This document shows, one piece after another, positions 34,793 through 42,723 of a stretch of DNA of 64,000 bases. The DNA lies in the NCBI GenBank assembly GCA_016932415.1, contig JAFGCX010000008.1, forward strand, positions 22,291-86,290, written 5' to 3'. The translations under genes were made by a program, and so were the position numbers. Every line of letters starts with the position of its first letter. The stretch's first letter is position 1. This DNA is from Candidatus Krumholzibacteriota bacterium. GTDB lineage: Bacteria > Krumholzibacteriota > Krumholzibacteriia > Krumholzibacteriales > Krumholzibacteriaceae. The notes under the pieces are model-generated. The model had not been told where the DNA came from. It saw only the letters and a list, made by a program, of their open reading frames with translations, and ran no database searches.

Positions 34793-36310
34793 TTATCTAC
34801 CGCCATCCTTCCAGTGACCTTTTCCTATTCCGATCATCTTTATTCCAGATTCCGCCAGGGCAGCGGCTGTCTCGTCATCTATGATATTATTTGCGTCGAT
34901 TATTATCTTCACTCCAGGAAGCAGGGAAAGGATCTCGCCGCACTGCAGGTCAATATATTGAGAATGTTTTACTGTAAAGATCGCGATATCATGCTCGATC
35001 GAGCGGAGTTTTTCGATATCGGTATCGATCTCGATATCCTTTTCCTCCCAGTAAGTAACTATCGGATCGTGCAGGGTGATCGTAGCGCCCGCCTCAATAC
35101 ACAGGTCGTAGAAGTAGTGGGAGGGAGTATATCTCGTGTCAGCGACGTCATTCAGATATGATATCCCAAGCAGGGTGATCCTGCGTCCTTCCAGACCGCC
35201 AGCTTCCCTGCTGAGAAGCCTGAAAGCGTGCTGCGGCATGAGATCGTTGACGGCTACAGCTCCGAGCGACATATCGAGATGACCTGGGCCGTCGAAAAGC
35301 TCTTTATATGACCAGTCCGCGAGGAGCGAGTCTTTTGTCAGGCAATACCCTCCGACGCCGAACCCTGGATACATAAGGTTCCTGTGAGTCGGCCGTATCC
35401 TGATCGCTTCTATTACTTCGAAGAGGTTGACTCCGGCGGATTCGGCGTATTCGGTCCATTCCTGCAGGAAAGCTATATTCATCGCCCTGTACGAGTTTTC
35501 CAGCACCTTCGACATCTCCGAAGCGTTTGTGGAATGCATTTCGCTCAGCGGGAAGTCCTCAGTGTTGATGAACGATTCAAGAAAAATCCGCGCCCGCCTG
35601 GCTGATTCCGGATTGATACCGGAGAAAACCCTGTAGAAATCGGTGATCGATTTCAGGTAATTAAGTCCAGGCATGACTCTCTCGTACGAATGGGCGAGGT
35701 ATAGCTTTGAGATGTCGAGGCCTCTTTTTTTGAATATACCGTCGAAGATCGGCAAAAGGACTTTCCCGGTCGTTCCCGGCGGGACGGTCGATTCGACGAT
35801 GACGAGAGTCTCTTCCCTGATATTCTCCGCGATGACAGATACCGCTTTTTTATATCCTTCGTACGTAAACTCATAATTGTACGGATCGCCGAGGTTTTTT
35901 TTCTTTATGTCGAGGTTTATGTCGATTATCACTATGTCGGCTTTTGAATAGGCGTATTCCGAGAAGGTGGCCATGATATTATTATTTTCCCGGCCGAGGC
36001 TGAAAGCGGCGTCGATATTCTTGTCGGATGAGACTATCGGCGGCTTCCCCAGATTGGCGCGGGCGATCTTCCAGTAATTATTCTCGTCGACGAGATCTAC
36101 TCCTATAACGTCGTAAAGGATATCACCATCAGAGTCCCTGGCCGAAGCAAGGGCAGCCATCATCGCCGATCCTACGAACCCAAGCCCCTGGACGATGACG
36201 CTCTGTCTTTCCCCTGATAAAAAATCGTCGATCTTCGACCTTTCTTCGGCCTCATCGACGTCGTAGACAAATTCATCTTTAAATGGGGATCTCGAGACAA
36301 GTCGATTCAC
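34793..36310 (-). CDS. Nucleotide-sugar 6-dehydrogenase (UDP-Glc/GDP-Man family)
   Basis: The product has 505 residues, longer than the usual 420-440 because of an N-terminal extension of about 35 residues and a longer first domain. NAD motif VIVQGLGFVGSAMMAALASA; VESTVPPGTTGKVLLP; central domain MHSTNASEMSKVLENSYRAM; catalytic Cys in GFGVGGYCLTKDSLLADWSY; C-terminal domain ITLLGISYLNDVADTRYTPS. It oxidises a UDP- or GDP-sugar to the uronic acid in two steps. The exact sugar is not identifiable; the WecC/WbpA group is nearest in pattern. 6 bp separate it from the nucleotidyltransferase gene. Confidence 0.88.
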   Translation of the reverse strand: MNRLVSRSPFKDEFVYDVDEAEERSKIDDFLSGERQSVIVQGLGFVGSAMMAALASARDSDGDILYDVIGVDLVDENNYWKIARANLGKPPIVSSDKNIDAAFSLGRENNNIMATFSEYAYSKADIVIIDINLDIKKKNLGDPYNYEFTYEGYKKAVSVIAENIREETLVIVESTVPPGTTGKVLLPIFDGIFKKRGLDISKLYLAHSYERVMPGLNYLKSITDFYRVFSGINPESARRARIFLESFINTEDFPLSEMHSTNASEMSKVLENSYRAMNIAFLQEWTEYAESAGVNLFEVIEAIRIRPTHRNLMYPGFGVGGYCLTKDSLLADWSYKELFDGPGHLDMSLGAVAVNDLMPQHAFRLLSREAGGLEGRRITLLGISYLNDVADTRYTPSHYFYDLCIEAGATITLHDPIVTYWEEKDIEIDTDIEKLRSIEHDIAIFTVKHSQYIDLQCGEILSLLPGVKIIIDANNIIDDETAAALAESGIKMIGIGKGHWKDGGR

Positions 36311-36316
36311 GTAAAG

Positions 36317-37018
36317 CTACTCCTTGAAATGCTCTGAATATATGTCCTGGGCTTTTTCGTAATCATCGATCATTCCAATATCAAGCCAGTACTCATGGAT
36401 CTCGTATTTGGCGACAGGCATATTGCTCGAGAGCATCTTTATGATCAGGGTATCCATACCCATCGGCTCGTTATGCGGAATCAGATCGAGTATCTCCGGT
36501 CTCATTATATATATCCCGGCAAGCACCTGGGTCCTGATATCGGGTTTTTCCTCTATGCCTGTAACGAAGTCGCCATCGTAGAAGATGTTACCGAACTGAA
36601 AAGGTGTGATGATCTCCTTGATCCCGACGGTAAGGATAGTCTCTCTTGTGATCGCGAATTCGTAGAATCTTGAGAAATCAAGTTGGGTGAGGATATCCCC
36701 GTTCATAACGACGAAAGGTTCATCGAGCTCATCGCGAAGAAGAGAGAGGGGGCCTGCCGTTCCCAGGCGTTTTTCCTCTTTGCTGACTTTCAGAGTTATC
36801 CCGTACTGCTTTCCGCTTCCGAAAAAGTTCTCGATATAGTCCGATTTGTAGTTCGTCGCCAGGTATATCTCGTTAAACCCGTATTTGGCAAGCTGTTCGA
36901 TCTGTATCTCAAGGACTGCTTTTTCTCCTATAGGCAGTAGCGGTTTGGGTATTATCTGCGTAAAAGGCTTGATCCTCGTACCGAGGCCTCCGGCAAGTAC
37001 TACAGCTTTCATTTCCAT
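36317..37018 (-). CDS. Sugar-1-phosphate nucleotidylyltransferase
   Basis: The protein has 233 residues and a single GT-A-like nucleotidyl domain: MKAVVLAGGLGTRIKPFTQI, IPKPLLPIGEKAVLEIQIEQ, EKRLGTAGPL, FVVMNGDILTQLDF and YWLDIGMIDDYEKAQ. It resembles mannose-1-phosphate guanylyltransferases and the PtmE-like enzymes of legionaminate loci. It lacks the C-terminal hexapeptide and CBS domains. First gene of the minus-strand glycan run, with a promoter at 37058-37086. It supplies an activated sugar to the neighbouring dehydrogenase and epimerase. Confidence 0.88.
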   Translation of the reverse strand: MEMKAVVLAGGLGTRIKPFTQIIPKPLLPIGEKAVLEIQIEQLAKYGFNEIYLATNYKSDYIENFFGSGKQYGITLKVSKEEKRLGTAGPLSLLRDELDEPFVVMNGDILTQLDFSRFYEFAITRETILTVGIKEIITPFQFGNIFYDGDFVTGIEEKPDIRTQVLAGIYIMRPEILDLIPHNEPMGMDTLIIKMLSSNMPVAKYEIHEYWLDIGMIDDYEKAQDIYSEHFKE

Positions 37019-37057
37019 CCTTCACATAAGGCCGATAAAGAGAATAACAGACTTAAA

Positions 37058-37086
37058 AGTATATCATAGTGCGATATTATTCGCAA
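37058..37086 (-). promoter_or_regulatory. Promoter of the main glycan operon
   Basis: Minus strand TTGCGA (37086-37081), a 17-nt spacer and TATACT (37063-37058), 40 bp before the nucleotidyltransferase start. The rest of the 272-bp gap up to 37290 is AT-rich; I see no gene in it. Confidence 0.5.
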
Positions 37087-37290
37087 TATTCGTCGATACC
37101 CTGATTCTGAGACGCTTCTTCAGAGATGGAACAGATCCGGAAACAACCTGAAGAGCTATTTTCCCCTATCCGGCCGGGGTGATCAGGTATCTGCTATATA
37201 TATCAACAATTTTGACCGTTTAGCAATGCATCTTTCATACCAAATGGTGATGACGATGAATAAGCCGGGGAAAGACTTCGGCAGAGAGGC

Positions 37291-38286
37291 TCAGGATAAA
37301 GCCTTATCCTTGTTTTTTGAACTTATATCGAGAGAAGTGATGCTTGCTCCTTCCCACGTCAGGGAGATCGTTCCGACAATGATATTTATGAGAAATACCG
37401 GGATCTGTATAAGTAGAGATATCGCCAGGGCATCTGACTTGGCGACGCCGTAGAGCCCCAGGGCAAGGATGCAGGCCATCTGGTATGGCCCGAAATACCC
37501 CGGTGAGGAGGGGATCATTATCGAAAGGCTTATAAAGACCATGCATACGATCGAAGCATCGATCAGATTGATTGGAAAGTCGTACGAAGAGATGATCACG
37601 TAGCATGTCAATATATAGATGGCCCAGACAGAGACAGAAAGAAACATGATGGAGAAGAAATATCTCCAGCTGTTAAAAACTGTGAGCCCCTTGTGGAAAT
37701 TCGAGACTTTCCCAGCGATCGATTCTCTTATCCTGGCCGGAATAAAGGTGGCACGGTCGAGAAAAGGGATCTTAATAGTCTTTTTCCTCGATATGAAAAA
37801 GAAGAAGAGCAGAAACAGAAGGGAGAGGGAGATCAGAATGATGCCTCCTCTTTTGACCCAGGCTGGAGCTTCGACTACGAGGAACGCGTAAAGGAGAAAT
37901 ATCAGCATGGCGAGGATATCGAAGAACCTCTCCAGGATTACGGTTGTCAGTATGGTTATCTTGCTTGTCCCTGTCTTTTGCGCGAAAAGGACCGGCCTGA
38001 TCACTTCGCCGGCTCTGGCGGGGAGGACGCTGTTGGCAAGGAACCCGATATTTGAATAGTTAAAGCAGTGTTTGAAGCTTGCCGGGAGAATATCCCTGAG
38101 CAGCAGTTTCCACCTGTAAGTCCTTATGAACACGACAGCCATCGTTATCACTACGATAAGCGATATTCTGACCAGCGATATCCTCTTCAGTGCGTTGAGA
38201 AAATCGTTCCAGTCGACGCCTCTTACCGACCACCAGACCAGTACGGCGCTTATAATGAACCCCAGGATGATCCTGAACTTTTTCAT
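37291..38286 (-). CDS. UPF0104/LPG-synthase-like membrane protein (putative glycolipid flippase)
   Basis: The protein has 331 residues and about eight membrane helices. Family signatures: ALKRISLVRISLIVVI, RTYRWKLLLRD, GFLANSVLPARAGEVIRPVL and VILERFFDILAMLIFLLYAF, then SIMIPSSPGYFGPYQMACIL. This is the membrane domain shared by AglD, MprF flippase parts and UPF0104 proteins. Such proteins often sit in glycan loci. Translocation of a lipid intermediate is plausible, not shown. It has its own strong promoter (38331-38359). Confidence 0.82.
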   Translation of the reverse strand: MKKFRIILGFIISAVLVWWSVRGVDWNDFLNALKRISLVRISLIVVITMAVVFIRTYRWKLLLRDILPASFKHCFNYSNIGFLANSVLPARAGEVIRPVLFAQKTGTSKITILTTVILERFFDILAMLIFLLYAFLVVEAPAWVKRGGIILISLSLLFLLFFFFISRKKTIKIPFLDRATFIPARIRESIAGKVSNFHKGLTVFNSWRYFFSIMFLSVSVWAIYILTCYVIISSYDFPINLIDASIVCMVFISLSIMIPSSPGYFGPYQMACILALGLYGVAKSDALAISLLIQIPVFLINIIVGTISLTWEGASITSLDISSKNKDKALS

Positions 38287-38330
38287 AAATCTCCCTTGCT
38301 ACCCAGTCTTTTATTCCAAGATCTGCAGGG

Positions 38331-38359
38331 AGTATAGTTGCATTCAAGTCTCAAGTCAA
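38331..38359 (-). promoter_or_regulatory. Strong promoter of the UPF0104 gene
   Basis: Minus strand TTGACT (38359-38354), a 17-nt spacer and TATACT (38336-38331), about 45 bp before the start. The rest of the 261-bp divergent gap contains a TATAAT at 38492-38497 for the + strand gene, without a good -35. Confidence 0.65.
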
Positions 38360-38547
38360 TCGGTGGTTAAGAGGGTGCCTGTATATTTTTTTCCTGTAGC
38401 GGAGAGGTCAGGAGCAGCAGTTTGATCGGACGAAAGAGAGAGTCGTTTTTTGAATTTAAAGTTTTCTGTGGAGTTTTAAAGCGGTTAATGCTATAATCAC
38501 TCCGCCTAAAGGGATAATGTTAAAAGTAATAACTTTGAGGAACCGTC

Positions 38548-40278
38548 GTGAAATTGCGGAAAGAGCAATGGATCGTCCTCGTTGCTGCCGGTCTGGTAAT
38601 CCTCTCTGGAATCAGGTGGGGGCTCCCCGATCGGAAGCGGATGGAGTTACTTACTCCAACAGAAGGATTTAGCAGGGACCAGATTGATCTGATGAATTCT
38701 CTTAGAGGGGAATTCAGCATTAAAAGAGTTATTGCCGATTCGATTGCCATCAGAGCATTGACAGAGGAAGGAATACTTAAAACAGATTTTAAAAAGAATG
38801 TTCTTATTTCAAATCATATTTTATCAGAAAAAAACAAGGCTTTTGCGCTGAGGGGATATATTCTTGGAAGCGGCGCGATCGACGAAATGAGCGTTCCCCA
38901 GAGCCTTGGAAGAATGAACCCTTCGAAACTTGATTTTGATCCGAAATCATATATCTATGGTGGCGCGTTTCTTTATCCGATCGGTGCAGCGGTCTTCGCT
39001 TTCAGGACTCTGGGGCTGTTCACAAGTACGACGGATTTCTCCTATTATCTAAAAAACCCGGGAGATATCGCACTTCTCTATCTGCCTGGAAGGTTGATGA
39101 ACTTATTTGCTTTTTTGGGAACACTGGCGATTCTGGCAGTATTCGGAACCAAGCTGGCCGGGCGTCTGGCGGGAACAACAGCGATGCTTGCCTATTTATT
39201 CTCGACTCTTCCCATGGGATATACTGCCATAAGCAAGCCCCACGTATATTCCGCATTCTGGGCTCTTCTGGCGGTATATCTACTATATTTATATACAATC
39301 CGGAGGAGGAAAAAGATTCTGGTTTTCAGTGCGATCTCGGCGGGTATCGCTTTCAGCAGTTCATTTCCTGTCGGAATCATATCTATTATCTATCCTGTAA
39401 TCCTGTTTGAAAGAAACAGGCTGAAAAAGGTGCTTGTGGAGACTTTATTTTCCTGGATAACTATCCTGCTGGTATTTACCATTTTCAATCCATACGCGTT
39501 GATAAATTATGATAAATTGTGGTTCACGATAGTATATCACGGCAGTAGAGAAGGACCCGGGTACGCAGTTTTTTCAATCAAGAAAATGACGGGGTTCATG
39601 ACTCAGTTGTTTGTACAGGGGCTTTCATTTCCACTGTCGATTGCTGGACTCGCAGCAATGTTCTGGTACGCTTTTAAATCGCAGGGATTTGCCAGACGGC
39701 TGGCATGGATCTTCATTCTATTTCTTTTTTGTATTGGCTCGACATTGTGCAGGACACGGATATCGATGTTTCTCTGCCCGGTGATCTGTCTCTTTTCCGG
39801 TTTGAGCGTGGAACTGCTGAGCAATAGAATTCCAGTATTTGCGAGGCGTATTGTTTATATCGTGATATTTCTCCCCAGCCTGGTTTTTCTGGGGTTTCAT
39901 GTCAGGGATTTCGTCTTTGATGATCACTGGATCGAACAGACAGAGAACTGGATACGATCTGATGAATTCAATTCGGATACTACTATCGGAGTATTCTCTA
40001 TTCCTGCTCCCGTCGATACACCTCCCTTTCCTTTCATAAACTGCACGTTGATTAATATGAATAATTACAATGGCGGATCAGCAGATCCAAAGTATGTAAT
40101 CGTCGGAAATTATTCGCAAAGAGCAATTAAAGACTGGAACAGTCATCCAATCAGGTACAAATATGATCTTGCATATAATCTCGGGTACAGAAAATCTTAT
40201 GAATGGATGCGCAATTTCCGCATGAGGACAAATTCACAGGTTTCCGGATTCGTGTACAGGTTGAATAGCGATTTGTAA
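38548..40278 (+). CDS. GT-C/PMT-like membrane glycosyltransferase candidate
   Basis: The protein has 576 residues and about eleven helices, with a C-terminal periplasmic portion (about 470-576). The N-terminal helix is followed by a long loop (about 28-150) with FSRDQIDLMNSLRG; then LLYLPGRLMNLFAFLGTLAI and YTAISKPHVYSAFWALLAVY, features shared with PMT_2/ArnT-like proteins (Pfam GT39 group). GTG 38548 follows TTGAGGAACC. It uses more A/T than the neighbouring operon. It is transcribed away from the UPF0104 gene. The acceptor and donor are unknown. Confidence 0.7.
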   Translation: MKLRKEQWIVLVAAGLVILSGIRWGLPDRKRMELLTPTEGFSRDQIDLMNSLRGEFSIKRVIADSIAIRALTEEGILKTDFKKNVLISNHILSEKNKAFALRGYILGSGAIDEMSVPQSLGRMNPSKLDFDPKSYIYGGAFLYPIGAAVFAFRTLGLFTSTTDFSYYLKNPGDIALLYLPGRLMNLFAFLGTLAILAVFGTKLAGRLAGTTAMLAYLFSTLPMGYTAISKPHVYSAFWALLAVYLLYLYTIRRRKKILVFSAISAGIAFSSSFPVGIISIIYPVILFERNRLKKVLVETLFSWITILLVFTIFNPYALINYDKLWFTIVYHGSREGPGYAVFSIKKMTGFMTQLFVQGLSFPLSIAGLAAMFWYAFKSQGFARRLAWIFILFLFCIGSTLCRTRISMFLCPVICLFSGLSVELLSNRIPVFARRIVYIVIFLPSLVFLGFHVRDFVFDDHWIEQTENWIRSDEFNSDTTIGVFSIPAPVDTPPFPFINCTLINMNNYNGGSADPKYVIVGNYSQRAIKDWNSHPIRYKYDLAYNLGYRKSYEWMRNFRMRTNSQVSGFVYRLNSDL

Positions 40279-40431
40279 CATGTTTTGATTTTCTGTCCCT
40301 GTTCCACGGCCAGTATTCGATATAAACATTTTCCTTTTCTTCACTTGCAATTATCATCGATGGGTATCAGAATGGGACCGATATATGGTTCAGCAAGGTC
40401 CTGATCCTTTGGTATACTCTTTGTAGGTTAT

Positions 40432-41379
40432 ATGGAAAAGATATTACGGGCACTCGCCGACAAGATCAAAAAAGAGACAAGGGCCGCAGTTTTCGAGTGT
40501 GGCAGTCTCGCCGAATATACTACCTACAGGGTAGGTGGAAGTGCCGAATATCTTGTCCAGCCGCGTAATATCGATGAAGCGCGTTGGATATGCCAGAACG
40601 CCTGGCGCGAGAGGATACCACTGACTATTCTCGGAGCCGGGTCGAATGTCATAGCTCCCGATGAGGGGATAGAGGGGATAACGTTAATACTCAACGGGAG
40701 CGATGCCGCGCCTGTTTTTTCCAGCGAAGGTATCCTGGAAGTCGAAGCGGGGATCAGCCTGATCGATCTGGCGATGTTCTCCGCGGAAAATGGTTACTCC
40801 GGGTTCGAGTCGGTCGCGGGAATACCGGGAACGGTTGGCGGCGCGATAATGATGAACGCGGGGGGCGACGACGGTAATATCTCCGATATTATTACCAGAA
40901 CAGAAGTGCTTGTTCCGTCGGGACGAAGGATCATCCTTACGAACAGGGAGATGGCGTTCGGATACCGCAGGAGTATTTTTCAGCATTCCGGCTGGCTGAT
41001 AATGAAAGCGCAATTCAGGCTCTGCCAGGGAAATAAAGAACAGCTTGTTAGAGAGACAGAAAGAATACAGGATGAGCGAAGGATCAAATTTCCCATGGAT
41101 TTTCCCAATGCAGGGAGTGTCTTCAAACGCCCGCCTGGCGATTACCCGGGAAGGCTCATCGAGCTGGCCGGATGCAAGGGTATGAGCGTAGGAGGTGCTA
41201 TCGTAAGCCAGCGCCATGCCAATTTTATTCTTAACAATGGCGGCGCGAAGTCAAAGGATATCATGGGTCTTATACACAAGATCCGGGAGACTGTATACAA
41301 AAGTTCAGGAATTCATCTTGAACTCGAACAGATACCTCTATGCAGCCGCCCTGAATTATCGTGCAGCGGCCAGTTCTAG
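40432..41379 (+). CDS. murB: UDP-N-acetylenolpyruvoylglucosamine reductase
   Basis: MurB reduces the enolpyruvyl product of MurA to UDP-MurNAc with FAD and NADPH. The 315-residue product shows YTTYRVGGSAEYLVQP, LGAGSNVIAPDEGI, GIPGTVGGAIMMNAG, FGYRRSIFQ (Arg), DFPNAGSVFKRPPGDYPGRL (Ser proton donor) and the C-terminal LELEQIPL (Glu). All catalytic residues are kept. It is not in a division/cell-wall cluster but beside polysaccharide genes. Its last ~25 codons match a second, truncated murB end at 42645-42710, and its C-terminus after SRP differs between copies. See the duplication finding. Confidence 0.93.
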   Translation: MEKILRALADKIKKETRAAVFECGSLAEYTTYRVGGSAEYLVQPRNIDEARWICQNAWRERIPLTILGAGSNVIAPDEGIEGITLILNGSDAAPVFSSEGILEVEAGISLIDLAMFSAENGYSGFESVAGIPGTVGGAIMMNAGGDDGNISDIITRTEVLVPSGRRIILTNREMAFGYRRSIFQHSGWLIMKAQFRLCQGNKEQLVRETERIQDERRIKFPMDFPNAGSVFKRPPGDYPGRLIELAGCKGMSVGGAIVSQRHANFILNNGGAKSKDIMGLIHKIRETVYKSSGIHLELEQIPLCSRPELSCSGQF

Positions 41380-41443
41380 CTCTTCTATATATATCTTCTC
41401 CATTGATCCCGAAACGGGGAATCATATAGAGATTTGCCGCAAA
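41293..41443 (+). repeat. Degenerate direct repeat, copy 1 (murB end plus flippase fragment)
   Basis: Copy 1 joins the 3' end of murB to a decayed piece of the flippase gene. 41405-41443 matches 42910-42948 at 35 of 39 bases by eye, and on the minus strand still reads AANLYMIPRFGI against AANIYMIPRFGI in the intact flippase. 41388-41403 matches the extreme 3' end of the flippase gene (42741-42757). About 150 bp of flippase sequence between these two parts is missing from this copy. The offset to copy 2 is about 1352-1354 bp across the murB part. Confidence 0.75.
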
Positions 41444-41508
41444 GTATTTCTATCGTTTATACTTTTCCTGGCAAGCATCTGGTTTTGAGTTGAATGTATC
41501 TGGAGTGA

Positions 41509-42537
41509 TTAATCTACAATTATATTTGTTTCTTCCAAACTATTTCTAGGGGAAAGGGCAATTTTAAATTTGACTGGAGCCACACCGCAAGCCACCATCG
41601 CTACCAGAACCTCAGATTCTTTTATTCCGGAGAATTCTTTTATTTCGTGCTCTTTCTCAAAATCAAAACTGCAATTCAAAATACACGCGGCGATTTCGTT
41701 ATAGTGCAAAGCATATAATAGATTCATGGCATACATCCCGCCATCAATAAAAACCTGGTTTCTTTCATTGGTATTACAAAATACTCCCAACTCTCCGGTT
41801 ATGACAATCAACTTATTTGCTAAATGACCAAATCCTCTGTTACCCCCCTGAGCTTCAAGTATTTTTGCGATCTTTTTTTTATCAGAAAAGACATAGGTTC
41901 TCCAAGCCTGCCGGTTACACGCAGAAGGAGTGTTGCGAGCCAGCTCTAAAGCATCTAAAATTTTTACCAATGATAAATCTTCTTTGGTATAATTTCTTAT
42001 ACTTGATCTTGAATTTGAAAATTCAAGAAACGGACTATTGACCTTTTTAAAAAACGCATTTTTTGTTGTTTGAATTTGAGCCGTACTTTCAATTCCTTCT
42101 CTTATTAATTCTTTCAATTGGCTTATCACCGCAGTAACTTCATCGTCCAATATGAAACTTCTGCTTTCATGGTGTTCCTCATATTCCAAAATAACACCAA
42201 TTGCATGATCTAATTGTTCATGGTTTTGGCCATATGTAGTTATATACTCCATGCATGATTTACATAACGCGATAACACTTATCTTTCCAAACCCCAATCT
42301 TGTTTCAGGTATTGTCAATCCTTTTTCGATCACATGATATTGTACTATTATTGTTCCCATCATTTTGGCAGGATTATCATTACCAAATGTTCTCGAGTAT
42401 TTCGAATACCGCAGCAGATCATACTTATACGATCTTTTCAATTTCTGACGTATTTTCTTTCTGTGAAAGAAAATAAACACATTTTTTAAAATTTGGATGA
42501 AATAATCCGGAAGAATCTTCTTTGCAAAATCTTTCAT
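41509..42537 (-). CDS. Nitroreductase-family protein with N-terminal extension
   Basis: The product has 342 residues. The C-terminal half (about 175-335) is nitroreductase-like: FSNSRSSIRNYTKEDLSLVK, ELARNTPSACNRQAWRTYVF (FMN contacts) and GGMYAMNLLYALHYNEIAAC. The N-terminal ~170 residues (basic, then a segment with GTIIVQYHVIEKGLTIPETR) match the extension seen in nitroreductase-like proteins of polysaccharide clusters; its role is unknown to me. Two 60-base lines counted here are 37% and 28% G+C, far below the housekeeping region. ATG 42537 (alternative TTG 42549) follows the stop of a transposase remnant. Flanking repeats suggest horizontal arrival. Confidence 0.78.
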   Translation of the reverse strand: MKDFAKKILPDYFIQILKNVFIFFHRKKIRQKLKRSYKYDLLRYSKYSRTFGNDNPAKMMGTIIVQYHVIEKGLTIPETRLGFGKISVIALCKSCMEYITTYGQNHEQLDHAIGVILEYEEHHESRSFILDDEVTAVISQLKELIREGIESTAQIQTTKNAFFKKVNSPFLEFSNSRSSIRNYTKEDLSLVKILDALELARNTPSACNRQAWRTYVFSDKKKIAKILEAQGGNRGFGHLANKLIVITGELGVFCNTNERNQVFIDGGMYAMNLLYALHYNEIAACILNCSFDFEKEHEIKEFSGIKESEVLVAMVACGVAPVKFKIALSPRNSLEETNIIVD

Positions 42538-42539
42538 AA

Positions 42540-42645
42540 TTAAAACCAACTCAGGGCCATCTTATTAGTAAACCTGACAGTTTCAAGAGCATACTCCGTG
42601 GGCTCAAGATTGTCCAGTGAACTGTGTGGTGGCAGACCAGTATCG
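42540..42645 (-). pseudogene. IS3-family transposase (OrfB) 3' remnant
   Basis: The minus strand encodes, in one frame ending at TAA 42540, about 34 residues with PHSSLDNLEPTEYALETV at the core. This matches the conserved C-terminus of IS3-family OrfB integrases (consensus RPHSSL-G-L-TP-E-A). The frame breaks off near 42645 where the murB remnant begins, so only the tail is left. It lies immediately upstream of the AT-rich nitroreductase gene. No terminal inverted repeat was found. Confidence 0.7.
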
Positions 42646-42710
42646 TACACAACCGTCCCGGCTCACACCTTGAGTTTGAGCAGATACCTTTGACCAGTCG
42701 CCCGGGATGA
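42645..42710 (+). pseudogene. Truncated second murB 3' end (repeat copy 2)
   Basis: Twenty-one codons plus TGA read VHNRPGSHLEFEQIPLTSRP, aligning with VYKSSGIHLELEQIPLCSRP at the end of the intact murB. Many differences are synonymous (for example GAA/GAG, CTA/TTG), so this was once a coding sequence under selection, or came from a relative. The flippase gene follows directly, as expected if this is the older junction. Confidence 0.75.
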
Positions 42711-42723
42711 TCGAAGACTATGG

